From the NCBI GenBank assembly GCA_038526275.1, contig JBCBGY010000002.1, positions 15,970 to 79,969 of the forward strand: a DNA stretch of 64,000 bases. The letters run 5' to 3'. The notes under the pieces were generated by a model. The model worked only from the letters and a program-made list of their open reading frames with translations, was not told where the DNA came from and did no database searches. Shown here one piece after another: positions 7,333-15,746 of the stretch. Both the position numbers and the translations under genes were made by a program. Position 1 is the stretch's first letter, and every line of letters starts with the position of its first letter. The DNA is from 188UL27-1 sp038526275. Its GTDB lineage: Bacteria; Pseudomonadota; Alphaproteobacteria; Rhodobacterales; Rhodobacteraceae.

Positions 7333-10300
7333 TCAGGTAAACAGTTCCAACCAGTCTGCCGATGTTGAGAACAGACCGACCTCCTCGGCGATATGCCAGG
7401 TTTCCTGATCCAAAGATTTCTCTTCCTCAATGCGGACTGCGCGACTGCCGTCTCCGTCCAACTGCTGTCGAACCGTGGCCGTGTTGGCGCCGTTCAGCGT
7501 TTGCATGTCTGCGAAAAAGTGAACGCCCAGGTCTCCATCGATATCTTGCCACTGGTGCGTCACACTGGAGAGGCTCATCGCCGTCAACAGTTCGCTGGAA
7601 CCTTCCTCGATCGCCACCCAGTGTACTGTTTCGTCCTGACGTGAACCATCGCTCGCCTCCTGTTCCTGCAGAGAAATGTCAAACCCGTTTGGTCCTACAT
7701 CGCTGAGCCGGGTGGTGACGGCATCTTCATCGTTGGCGCTGGCCACTTGAGCGAAAGCCACCAGATCTTCGTCAAACCCGTCCAGTTCAACGGAGGTTTC
7801 ACCCGTACCGGCGGCCAATTCGCGACCGAACGCAATCTGACGACCATCTTCAAGATTGTAGTGACCCTCACTGGCGGCCATCCAACTGACCTGCTCCTCA
7901 ATATGGCTACCGTCAAGGTATTCCCATTCGTCGATTTGGAACTCGAACCCCTGATCCGTGACATTGCGGACGCGGATGGTGGCGGGTTGGCCTCCATTCA
8001 CCGTCAGCGGTCCCATGACGACGACGGCATCTTCAATCGGGGCGTCGAACGAGACTTCGGTCCAACTGTCCGCCGACATCTGTGTGACAGCCATTGTTCC
8101 AAGCTGCACGATGTCTGCGGGTTCATCATCCACTGGAGGATCGTCCGGCAGGTCTTCGGCGGTGACATTGATGGTCAGAAAGGCTTCGCTGTACTTGCCC
8201 GCACCATCCGTCACCCAATATTTGACGGTCTCGGTGCCAGTGTAGTCCAGGAATGGCCGGTACGTCACCGTACCGTCACCATTGTCGAAGATCTGGCCGT
8301 GAAGCGGTTGGACGACCCCGTCCAAAATGATGCTGGCACCTTCGGGGTCAGAGTCATTACCTGTCAGATCAATGATAGTGTCAACGCCCGCGGAGACATC
8401 GACAATTTCGTCTTCGGCTACAGGTGCGGCGTGGTCCAGATCGATGATACCGTTATACTTGGCGTCGGTGTAGCTAAAGTACTGAGACCCGAGTGGCACA
8501 TTGTCGTCTATGAAAACCGGCAAAGCGACCTTGTAGATCTCGCCCGTCAGACGGTCGGAATAGTAATCTTCCAGGAAGAACACGCGTTCGCCGCTCGTTG
8601 TTTCCCACCAGCCGTCTTTTTCCAGGATACGTATGACCTCCGCCATCCCGGCCGAGTAATTGTCAGTGCCTGCGGGGATGGAGATCGTGCCAACCCCATC
8701 GGTTTTTTCTCCAAGGATTTCGACCCGCCGAGCACCGGGGTCAGGATAGCCTTCGCGGTAAGTGAGCTGGCCTTCAAGGTTGACTTCGAAGGGTAGGGGC
8801 GTGTGATCGTCGAGGTCGATCACAATGTCAAATTCCGGGTCGTAGTTGTAGAGATCCACGCCGTTGTCGATGAAGGTTCCACCGACCACGGCCAGCTTCT
8901 TTGCGTCGAACGACAGCTCGTCATTCGTGAAGCTTTTCAGCAGGTTCACACCGGAACGGTCAAAACCTTCGGCCCGAAGGTCGATCACGGTCATGTCACT
9001 GACATTCGGGCCAAAGCTGATACCGTCAGTGGACCCAACGAAGGTCCGACTTTCGCGCGCGACGACGTCGAAGTTGCTAATGATGTAATGCGATGTGTAT
9101 TCGAAGTGACCACCATTCGCGACATTCCAGGCAGTGAAGTCCTGAAACTTGCTATGAATGTCATGCTGCTGGTTCGGGTTTGCCTTGACCACGAAGACGC
9201 CGGATCGTGCGGCGAAGGCTTCGTTGTTGGAAAAGCTTGTGACCGGCGCGTCATCGATACCAGCAACAGGCGCGCTCGCCAATGCTTCGGGCAATTCGAA
9301 GCTGTTGGCATTGATGCGGATATTGCCGGGCTCTGATCCGTCCACTGTCGAGGACCCCCGGTGGAAGTAGACAAAACCGTTATTCACGGATGCGGCGATG
9401 TTGCCATCGGATTTCACCAGACGACTTTGGAACCAAAAACCGTCACCTGACCTTCCCGTGTCGAAGGTGCTCAAGGTGGTCATATTCTTGGGGTTACCCC
9501 AGCCCACACCTTGCGCGAAGATGGCGATATTGTCTGACCATACCCCGATTTCATTGCCCGTTTCCGAGACGTAGCCAGCGCCAAACGTGTCGTAGGTGGC
9601 ATTGTTGTGGACAATGGCGTTGCTGTCGTGGTGCACAATGCCCCAACCAGGCGAGCCGTAGACGGAGTTTCCGACGAGGTAGGCCGGATTTTCGGGATCA
9701 TCCACGCCGGTCCGGTGGAAGTGTACGGAATAGCGGCCCTGAACGTTGCTGTCAGACTCAATCGTGTCGAATGCGCTGACCGCCATGGCGGCTTCGGATT
9801 TATCCGTGCGCCCCAGCTGATCAAACGCGGCGTATCGCACATCCGTTTCAGCGCTGTGGAACATGACATGGCCGCGTTCGTGGATGTCCGCGGTCTCTGC
9901 ATTTTCGGTCGAGAATGTGACGTTCCGGCTGTAATTTGCGACCGAGATCTTCAAATCTTCGCGCGGGCTATCATGGTCATGGGCCAGGGGCGGATCAAAG
10001 GTGATTGTCCCGCCATCAATGGCCGTAATTGTGACCGTCTCGTCTTCCGACTCGTAGTGGCGGACAGCGCGGATTTCGTTGTCCCAGCGGTAGCCTTCAT
10101 ATTCCGATCCGGCGATGACCAAGACATCGCCGACGGCCCAGTTTGTGGGAAGTTCGGCCAAGGTTAGGGATGTATCGCCCGCCATAGGGTCGACGGACAC
10201 TTTGTGGTGAGACGTCTTTTCTTGCCCGTGGATTTCGACTTCACCTAACGCGACCAAACCGCGGCTCAGCAGGTTTGGATCCCAATTGACATCAATGGCG

Positions 10301-10650
10301 CCGTTGTTGGCGAAAACGATTTCGGAATTGAAGCTGGCTTGGACCGGGTCGTCTTCGGTTCCGATTGTCAATTTGCCAGCCGGATCAACAACGATTGTGT
10401 CAACAACCATTCGCGTATCTTGATCGGGGGCGAAATCCAACTCACCGTCGACCCGAACGGTAAATAGACGTGCATCCGACACGTCATCATAACGTACAGT
10501 TACGTCCGACGATATTAGTACCCTGGCATCATCTCCAGGAATGATCCCGTCAGCCCAGGTTGCTGGATCAAACCAAGAGCCGCTGCTGACCGCAACATGG
10601 GTCGCATCGGCATGATCAACTAAGGCGAGCGCTGGTTCGTGTTCGTGCAT
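7333..10650 (-). CDS. Large secreted G8-domain/beta-helix protein with lectin-like C-terminal repeats
   Basis: A 1105-residue acidic protein of extracellular type. Residues about 22-140 form a G8 domain (SGSWFDPATWADGIIPGDDA). Residues about 230-600 look like a right-handed parallel beta-helix and contain GRYSVHFHRTG (305-315), the conserved histidine motif of G8/PbH1 proteins related to animal CEMIP/TMEM2 and other polysaccharide-acting proteins. Residues about 742-830 form a cadherin/Ig-like module (PVAEDEIVDV then LTGNDSDPEG). Residues about 845-1090 hold three related lectin-like repeats (for example GFEFQIDEWEYLDGSH). There is no classical signal peptide and no RTX nonapeptides; the N-terminus (MHEHEPALAL) resembles type I-secreted proteins. 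Binding or cleavage of an extracellular polysaccharide is an inference. It is monocistronic, with a promoter presumably in 10651-10979. Confidence 0.8.
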   Translation of the reverse strand: MHEHEPALALVDHADATHVAVSSGSWFDPATWADGIIPGDDARVLISSDVTVRYDDVSDARLFTVRVDGELDFAPDQDTRMVVDTIVVDPAGKLTIGTEDDPVQASFNSEIVFANNGAIDVNWDPNLLSRGLVALGEVEIHGQEKTSHHKVSVDPMAGDTSLTLAELPTNWAVGDVLVIAGSEYEGYRWDNEIRAVRHYESEDETVTITAIDGGTITFDPPLAHDHDSPREDLKISVANYSRNVTFSTENAETADIHERGHVMFHSAETDVRYAAFDQLGRTDKSEAAMAVSAFDTIESDSNVQGRYSVHFHRTGVDDPENPAYLVGNSVYGSPGWGIVHHDSNAIVHNNATYDTFGAGYVSETGNEIGVWSDNIAIFAQGVGWGNPKNMTTLSTFDTGRSGDGFWFQSRLVKSDGNIAASVNNGFVYFHRGSSTVDGSEPGNIRINANSFELPEALASAPVAGIDDAPVTSFSNNEAFAARSGVFVVKANPNQQHDIHSKFQDFTAWNVANGGHFEYTSHYIISNFDVVARESRTFVGSTDGISFGPNVSDMTVIDLRAEGFDRSGVNLLKSFTNDELSFDAKKLAVVGGTFIDNGVDLYNYDPEFDIVIDLDDHTPLPFEVNLEGQLTYREGYPDPGARRVEILGEKTDGVGTISIPAGTDNYSAGMAEVIRILEKDGWWETTSGERVFFLEDYYSDRLTGEIYKVALPVFIDDNVPLGSQYFSYTDAKYNGIIDLDHAAPVAEDEIVDVSAGVDTIIDLTGNDSDPEGASIILDGVVQPLHGQIFDNGDGTVTYRPFLDYTGTETVKYWVTDGAGKYSEAFLTINVTAEDLPDDPPVDDEPADIVQLGTMAVTQMSADSWTEVSFDAPIEDAVVVMGPLTVNGGQPATIRVRNVTDQGFEFQIDEWEYLDGSHIEEQVSWMAASEGHYNLEDGRQIAFGRELAAGTGETSVELDGFDEDLVAFAQVASANDEDAVTTRLSDVGPNGFDISLQEQEASDGSRQDETVHWVAIEEGSSELLTAMSLSSVTHQWQDIDGDLGVHFFADMQTLNGANTATVRQQLDGDGSRAVRIEEEKSLDQETWHIAEEVGLFSTSADWLELFT

Positions 10651-10979
10651 TCTATGCCATCCGTCTTTCTGGGTACTTTTTGATTAATGACCGCCTTGGA
10701 TTGGAGCCGTATTGTGGCAAAACTTAGACTCAGCATCTGAATTCGCCGATGACAGGCGGTTGCTCGCACTGATCATGTTCTATCCGGTGAATTGCATTCA
10801 AAATGTAAACGATCGGCACAACTTCAGGTGTCAGCATGCCTGGCCCTTCAATAGAAACGCGAGCAATCCCAATAGGTAACGGAACCGATTCAAATTGCGG
10901 TTGGCTATTAGATGGGTGATGGTCGTCGATTAAGTCCGGTGATCTTGCGATTGATCCGCAGGATTGGTAACATGCTAGC
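10651..10979. other. Divergent intergenic region
   Basis: 329 bases between the G8 protein gene and the FCD regulator. It is less GC-rich than its surroundings and must carry both promoters. A minus-strand 83-codon frame (10730-10981) crosses it but has no recognisable family or ribosome-binding site. The only clear motif is the palindrome at its right end, given separately. Confidence 0.5.
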
Positions 10980-10982
10980 ATG
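10971..10982. promoter_or_regulatory. Palindrome over the regulator start codon (FCD regulator operator candidate)
   Basis: CATGCTAGCATG is a perfect 12-bp palindrome whose right end contains the ATG (10980-10982) of the regulator gene. The stretch CATGCTAGCATGTCA recurs, with one extra T, as CATGCTAGTCATGTCA at 17536-17551 in the transporter promoter. A shared site at the regulator and its presumed target suggests the binding site of the regulator. Confidence 0.6.
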
Positions 10983-11720
10983 TCAACACTAGAGACAACG
11001 ACCCAAGGTGAGCCAGGTGCCGATGGGACGGTGGAGTTGACCCCGCTTTCGTCCTACGATGGAACACTGGCGCATCGCGTTTATGCCAGTCTGAAAGACG
11101 CGATCCTGTCTTTGACCTATCAGCCGGGCCAAATGCTGCGCAAAGGGGATATTTGCAATCAGCTCGGAATCTCCCGCAGTCCCGTGGCAGAGGCCGTCAC
11201 CCGTTTGGCAGCGGAAGGTCTTGTCGATGTCATCCCGCAAGCCGGCACGTTTGCTGCGCGATTTTCGATGGATGAGATCCGAGAAGGGGCTTTTTTGCGG
11301 GAGGCACTGGAATTGGCTGCGGTAGAACGTCTTGCAGCCGTCGTCAGTGACGATCAGATCAAGGTGCTGCGGCGGAACTTGCGGGTTCAGAAAGCCTGTA
11401 TTGAGGATCTGGATGTTCAAGCTTTCTACGCACTGGATTCCGAGATGCATCGGCTGATCCTTGGTTTCACAGGCTACCGTCGCTTGGCGGCAATAGCAGA
11501 AACCAGCTGGCTTCAAGTCAACCGAGCCCGCCAGTTGATCCTGCCGAACCAGGAACGGGTGGAAGAAACTCTGCGCGAACATACGCGGATTATCGACGCG
11601 CTAGAGGCAAGGGACCCGGACCAGGCCCGGCACATGACCCAAACGCACCTGCGCCAGTTGCTTCCGAATATCGAGGCAATCGAACAGGTCCGTCCCGAAC
11701 TGTTCTCGGGGCGTGGTTAG
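10980..11720 (+). CDS. GntR-family transcriptional regulator, FCD subfamily (fucose-type locus)
   Basis: Ligand-responsive repressor or activator of the adjacent sugar locus. The 246-residue protein has an N-terminal winged helix (YASLKDAILSLTYQPGQML, then GDICNQLGISRSPVAEAVTRL, about residues 33-85) and an all-helical FCD ligand-binding domain (about 95-225) with conserved FCD features (FLREALELAAVERL; DSEMHRLILGFTG; EHTRIIDALEARD). The start ATG lies inside a palindrome, with an AGG 18 bases upstream that is far from it, so initiation may be unusual. It converges on the lactonase gene with a 4-bp overlap of the stops. Target assignment rests on the shared palindrome and position. Confidence 0.9.
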   Translation: MSTLETTTQGEPGADGTVELTPLSSYDGTLAHRVYASLKDAILSLTYQPGQMLRKGDICNQLGISRSPVAEAVTRLAAEGLVDVIPQAGTFAARFSMDEIREGAFLREALELAAVERLAAVVSDDQIKVLRRNLRVQKACIEDLDVQAFYALDSEMHRLILGFTGYRRLAAIAETSWLQVNRARQLILPNQERVEETLREHTRIIDALEARDPDQARHMTQTHLRQLLPNIEAIEQVRPELFSGRG

Positions 11721-12553
11721 AGCCGGTAAAACCGCTTGGCGGTGCCACCGAAGATAGCCAGTTGTGCCTCTGACGACAGATCCGCTGTTAGCACCTGGGC
11801 GGCATCGAACCAATCGCCATAGCTCGCCTCCAAAAGGCAAACGGGCCAGTCTGATCCCCACATGATCCGATCAGGCCCAAAGGCTGCCAGCAGGTGATCC
11901 ACGTAGGGCCGCAACTTCTCAGCAGACCAGCCGTCGCATTCGGTCACAATGCCGGACAGTTTGCAAAAGGCCGCGGTCTCACTGGCAAGGCGCGACATGC
12001 CTTCTGCCCAAAAAGCAAAGCTTTCACCGGAATGGCTCCGGATCTGGGGTTTTAGGCAATGGTCCAGCACGACCCGCATGTCAGGGTATCGCGTGAGCAC
12101 GGAATGAAAATTTGCCATATGGCGGGGGAAGCCAAGCGCATCGAAGGTTAGGTCAAGCTCGATGATCCGCTGATAAGCCCATTGCACGTCATCCCGCAGC
12201 ATCCAGTCATCGTCGGGCAAATCCTGGATCATGGGGCGGACGCCCAGGAATTTGGGATGCTGCGCAAGCCGTTCCAGATGATCCGCATGACCCGCCTGTT
12301 CGAAATCGATCCAGCCAACGACCCCGGCCACGGACGGTGTCACGTCGGCAATGCCAAGCATGTATTCCGTCTCTTCCACCGTAGCGGCGGCCTGTACCAA
12401 AACCGACCTTGCAACATCCCGTTCCGTGGTGAGAGGCGCAAGATCGCTGGGGCCGTAGGGGCGCGTCAGGATGGGATGATCCTCAGGCATCCAATGATAA
12501 TCACCACGGGCTGGATTCCAGAAATGCTGGTGCGCATCGATGCGGTCGGTCAT
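11717..12553 (-). CDS. Amidohydrolase-family lactonase, probable L-fuconolactonase
   Basis: Predicted to hydrolyse the sugar lactone made by the neighbouring dehydrogenase. The 278-residue TIM-barrel protein begins MTDRIDAHQHFWNP, with the metal-binding HxH motif at H8/H10, and ends with the GSDWPV motif carrying the catalytic aspartate (IMWGSDWPVCLLEA, near residue 235). This is the COG3618 group that includes L-fuconolactonase, L-rhamnonolactonase and pyrone hydrolases. The start at 12553 overlaps the dehydrogenase stop as ATGA; the longer open frame upstream is out of family. Pairing with an aldose dehydrogenase and a FucU mutarotase favours an L-fucono- or galactono-type lactone, but the substrate is inferred. 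Confidence 0.85.
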   Translation of the reverse strand: MTDRIDAHQHFWNPARGDYHWMPEDHPILTRPYGPSDLAPLTTERDVARSVLVQAAATVEETEYMLGIADVTPSVAGVVGWIDFEQAGHADHLERLAQHPKFLGVRPMIQDLPDDDWMLRDDVQWAYQRIIELDLTFDALGFPRHMANFHSVLTRYPDMRVVLDHCLKPQIRSHSGESFAFWAEGMSRLASETAAFCKLSGIVTECDGWSAEKLRPYVDHLLAAFGPDRIMWGSDWPVCLLEASYGDWFDAAQVLTADLSSEAQLAIFGGTAKRFYRL

Positions 12554-13572
12554 GGCGCGTCGCTGCGCATCAGGCCTGCGGACTTGAGATCGGACCAAAG
12601 CCCATCCGGAATCTCTGCCTTTTCCGCCAGGATGTTGCTTTCCATTTCGTCCGTGCCCTGCCCACCGGGGATGACCGACACGACGGCAGGATGGCGCAGC
12701 GGGAACTGGAATGCCGCATCCACCATGCGCACCCCGTGCGACTTGCAAACTTGTTCGATCTGGCCGACGCGGTCCAGGATCTCCTGCGGGGCAGGGTCGT
12801 AGTTGTAGAAGGCTCCGGGTTTGGGGCCGGTGGCCAAAATGCCAGAATTGTACGGCCCACCGATTACCACACCAACGCCACGCTCCACGCAAAGCGGCAG
12901 GAAACTGTCCAGCGCTTCTTGCTCCAGCAAAGTATATCGCCCCGCCAGCAAGAAGATATCGAAGTCGCCGCGCTCCAGCATCCACTGGCAGGATTGCCAT
13001 TCGTTTACCCCTGCGCCGAACGCCTTGATCACGCCTTGCTCTCGCAAGGACAGCAGCGCCTTGTAACCGCCTTCCATCAGCTCCGTTAACTTGTCATCCA
13101 GCACCTCTTGCGAGCCATGGGTGAAGACATCCAGATCATGGGCATAAAGGATATCGATCCGATCCACACCCAAACGCTCCAGGCTGTAGTCCAGCGACCG
13201 CATCACGCCGTCATAACCGTAATCGTAGACGCCAACGCGTGCTGGTACATCGAACCATTTGCCGAACCCTTCGCGCTTGTCGGGCGTCGTCGCCCTTAGC
13301 AGCCGACCCACTTTAGAGGACAGGACGTAGCTGTCCCTGTCCTTGCCCCGCAGCAGTTGGTTCAATCGGGTCTCCGACAGCCCGAGGCCATACAGCGGTG
13401 CCGTGTCGTAATACCGGATCCCGGCCTCCCACGCGCGGGAGAGGATCGCCTGGGCATCAGCGTCGGCAATGGCACGATACAGGTTCCCGAGCGGTGCGGT
13501 TCCGAAACCCAGTTTCGTGAAGGTCAGGCCGCCATTGCCCAACCGGTCCCAATGGTGTGTGTTCAAACTCAT
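12550..13572 (-). CDS. Aldo-keto reductase, probable L-fucose/D-threo-aldose 1-dehydrogenase
   Basis: Predicted NAD(P)-dependent oxidation of a free aldose (L-fucose or relative) to its 1,5-lactone. The 340-residue protein shows the aldo-keto reductase tetrad: D56 and Y61 in RYYDTAPLYGLG, K87 in YVLSSKVGR, and the histidine of ILYAHDLD, with cofactor motifs near the C-terminus (SVIPGGQGTDEMESN). The long form with the insertion after the lysine (LRATTPDKREGFGKWFDVP) resembles D-threo-aldose 1-dehydrogenase and pyridoxal 4-dehydrogenase. I use ATG 13572 (MSLNTHHW); 43 further codons upstream are not family-like. It lies between a permease (20 nt) and the lactonase (ATGA overlap), so uptake and the first two steps are co-transcribed. 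Confidence 0.85.
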   Translation of the reverse strand: MSLNTHHWDRLGNGGLTFTKLGFGTAPLGNLYRAIADADAQAILSRAWEAGIRYYDTAPLYGLGLSETRLNQLLRGKDRDSYVLSSKVGRLLRATTPDKREGFGKWFDVPARVGVYDYGYDGVMRSLDYSLERLGVDRIDILYAHDLDVFTHGSQEVLDDKLTELMEGGYKALLSLREQGVIKAFGAGVNEWQSCQWMLERGDFDIFLLAGRYTLLEQEALDSFLPLCVERGVGVVIGGPYNSGILATGPKPGAFYNYDPAPQEILDRVGQIEQVCKSHGVRMVDAAFQFPLRHPAVVSVIPGGQGTDEMESNILAEKAEIPDGLWSDLKSAGLMRSDAP

Positions 13573-13592
13573 GGCATCCTCCCGATGGCCGG

Positions 13593-14510
13593 TCACTTCA
13601 CTGCGCCTGCGGCCATCCCTTTGATAATGAAGCGTTCCAGCACGATGCCGATTACGATCAATGGCAGGATCGCGGCAAAGCTCAGCGCGGCCATGGACCA
13701 CCAGCTGATCCCCTGGCTGCCGGTTTGACTGGCAACCATGACAGGCAGTGTCTTGGCATGGCTGGACGTGAGAAGCGCTGCGAAGAAATACTCGTTCCAG
13801 GTCAGCACCAGCGACAGGATAAAGGCGGCTACCATGCCGGGCAGGGCAATCGGCAGGATGATGGTCAGGAACGCGCCCCAGATCGACAGGCCATCGACCA
13901 ATGCAGCCTCTTCCAATTCGGTCGGGATCGAACTGAACTGGTCTCGCATGATCCAGATGACGATGGGCAGAACCGTCAGCGCGTACAGCAAGATCAGGCC
14001 CATCCGTGTATCGAGCATCCCCAGCGATTTGTAGAGCACCAGGAAGGGCAGGGCGAGCACCACCGGCGGCAAGATCAACTGGCTGAGAAAGAAGAACGAA
14101 ATGTCAGAGTTCCGCATGAACCCGAAGCGGTAGTTGAACCGGGATAGTCCGTATGCCGCACAACTGCCCAACACTACCGCAATGACAGAAGCTGAAACGG
14201 AGACGACGGTGGAGTTCCAGAAGCGCTTCAGAAATTCCCCCCGCACCGTGCTTTCTGCGCCGATTGTGTCGGGTGACAGGCCCAGCGACCGCCAGCCCAG
14301 CCATTTCGGCGTGAAATCCCACCAGGGCACCATATTGCCCCGCATCACATCGGGGGCCATTTTGAAGCTGGTCGTGATGGTCCAGTAGATTGGGAAGATT
14401 GAGATGACGGCCCACAGGATCAAGATGCCGTAGATCAGCATGCGGCCAGAGATCCGTTTGGCTCGGAATGCGCGGTCCGCGTCGCTGTCTTGAAAGATTT
14501 GCGTGCTCAT
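13593..14510 (-). CDS. Carbohydrate ABC transporter permease (MalG type)
   Basis: Second membrane subunit of the fucose-type importer. The 305-residue protein has six predicted membrane segments, the first at about residues 24-45 (ISGRMLIYGILILWAVISIF) and the EAA loop LEEAALVDGLSIWGAFLTI that docks the ATPase, followed by ILPIALPG. The C-terminus GMAAGAVK is typical of MalG-like permeases. I use ATG 14510 (MSTQIF), one base after the stop of the preceding permease. CUT1-type transporters handle mono- to oligosaccharides; specificity is inferred from the locus. Confidence 0.9.
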   Translation of the reverse strand: MSTQIFQDSDADRAFRAKRISGRMLIYGILILWAVISIFPIYWTITTSFKMAPDVMRGNMVPWWDFTPKWLGWRSLGLSPDTIGAESTVRGEFLKRFWNSTVVSVSASVIAVVLGSCAAYGLSRFNYRFGFMRNSDISFFFLSQLILPPVVLALPFLVLYKSLGMLDTRMGLILLYALTVLPIVIWIMRDQFSSIPTELEEAALVDGLSIWGAFLTIILPIALPGMVAAFILSLVLTWNEYFFAALLTSSHAKTLPVMVASQTGSQGISWWSMAALSFAAILPLIVIGIVLERFIIKGMAAGAVK

Positions 14511-14511
14511 C

Positions 14512-15618
14512 TCAGTACCTCGGCCGCATCCAGCGGTCGGCAAGCTTGATCAGGACCGTCATCGCAATCACGATGATCACCAGATAGACGATGGCCAAAT
14601 GTGTGCCGTAGCCCACGTTTGACCGGTCCCGATATTCCCGGAAGATGAAGCTGGTCACGCTGTCGGTCGCACCGCCGGGCCCACCCGATGTGACATTGAT
14701 GATGATGTCCGCAAGCTTCAGCTTGAAGATGATCCGGATCAGGATCGCTGTGATCGAGACAGGTAGCATCAACGGGAAGGTCACTTCCCAAAACCGCCGC
14801 CAAGGGCTTGCCCCGTCCACCTCAGCCGCTTCGTTCAGTTCCTTTGGGATCGCCTGCAGTCCGGCCAAGATCATGATCATCATGAAGGGGATGTATGTCC
14901 AGGCATCCATGAACATGATCATCATGCGCGCGACTTCGGGCGAGGAGAAGAAGGAGGGGTTTTCGACACCAAGCTCGCGCAGGAACCGGGCAATAGGACC
15001 GAACCTGTTTTCCAGCATCGACTTGCCGATCATCCAACTGACGGCAACCGGCGACAGCATCAGCGGAAGCAAAAAGGCCACGCGGAAAAACTTGCGCGCC
15101 TTGATGTCGGCATTCAGCAGCAGCGCCAGTCCGAATGCGATGGCATATTCGACCGTGATCGCCAGCGTGTACCAGACCATATTGCGCATGGCGTTCCAGA
15201 AGAACGGATCGGCCCACATCTGGCGCAGATTATCGAGCCCGTTAAACTGCCGCCCATCGGGTGACGAAAGGTTCCAGTCGGAAAAGGCGATGATCAACCC
15301 GAAGAGCAGTGGGAACACCACCATCGACACAACGAATAACGTGGCGGGCAAGACGAACAGGGCGCGTTTGCCATGTTCGCCTCTGGCGATCACTTGCCCG
15401 GCACACAGGCAAATCCCCCACAGCACATAGGCGTAAAGCGTGGGCCGCCAGGTTTCAAAACCGATGGTGAGCCAGCCGTTCTGATCGGCAATCTGCAAAA
15501 GCGCGACCAAGGCCAGCAGGCCCGCCGCACCTCGCACCAGGTATTTGCCAAACCTTTGTCGCGCACCTGAAATGTCGTCCGCTGTGACGACGTGAAGAAG
15601 ATCGCCTTCAGTGCTCAT
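14512..15618 (-). CDS. Carbohydrate ABC transporter permease (MalF type)
   Basis: First membrane subunit of the fucose-type importer. At 368 residues it is longer than usual because of two additional N-terminal membrane segments (GAAGLLALVALLQ; LYAYVLWGICLCAGQVIA) before the conserved core. The EAA loop reads LNEAAEVDGASPWRRFWEV, followed by TFPLMLPVSITAILI. It lies 128 nt downstream of the binding-protein gene, with a small stem-loop between them, and one base before the next permease. Confidence 0.9.
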   Translation of the reverse strand: MSTEGDLLHVVTADDISGARQRFGKYLVRGAAGLLALVALLQIADQNGWLTIGFETWRPTLYAYVLWGICLCAGQVIARGEHGKRALFVLPATLFVVSMVVFPLLFGLIIAFSDWNLSSPDGRQFNGLDNLRQMWADPFFWNAMRNMVWYTLAITVEYAIAFGLALLLNADIKARKFFRVAFLLPLMLSPVAVSWMIGKSMLENRFGPIARFLRELGVENPSFFSSPEVARMMIMFMDAWTYIPFMMIMILAGLQAIPKELNEAAEVDGASPWRRFWEVTFPLMLPVSITAILIRIIFKLKLADIIINVTSGGPGGATDSVTSFIFREYRDRSNVGYGTHLAIVYLVIIVIAMTVLIKLADRWMRPRY

Positions 15619-15714
15619 GTCTGTTCTTCATGTCACCTTGTAATCCGGACATTTGCGCTTCCGCGCAGCAACTGGCGCAGTGTTTAGGTCGACCGCGCCA
15701 GCCCAATACGAATG

Positions 15715-15738
15715 GCGGGGACACCTGAGCGCCCCCGC
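15715..15738 (-). terminator. Stem-loop behind the binding-protein gene
   Basis: GCGGGG (15715-15720) pairs with CCCCGC (15733-15738) across a 12-nt loop, directly downstream of the minus-strand binding-protein gene and before the permease gene. It has no U-tract. It probably acts as a 3'-end stabiliser or partial attenuator that lets the binding protein be made in excess. Confidence 0.4.
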
Positions 15739-15746
15739 GCGCTGGT

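Noticed and set aside
7333..10650. RTX adhesin
   Set aside because: No glycine-aspartate nonapeptide repeats were seen; the domains read as G8, beta-helix, cadherin-like and lectin-like.
10730..10981. 83-codon minus-strand frame in the gap before the FCD regulator
   Set aside because: No recognisable motif and no ribosome-binding site, and its start lies in the palindrome. A tiny unknown gene cannot be fully excluded.
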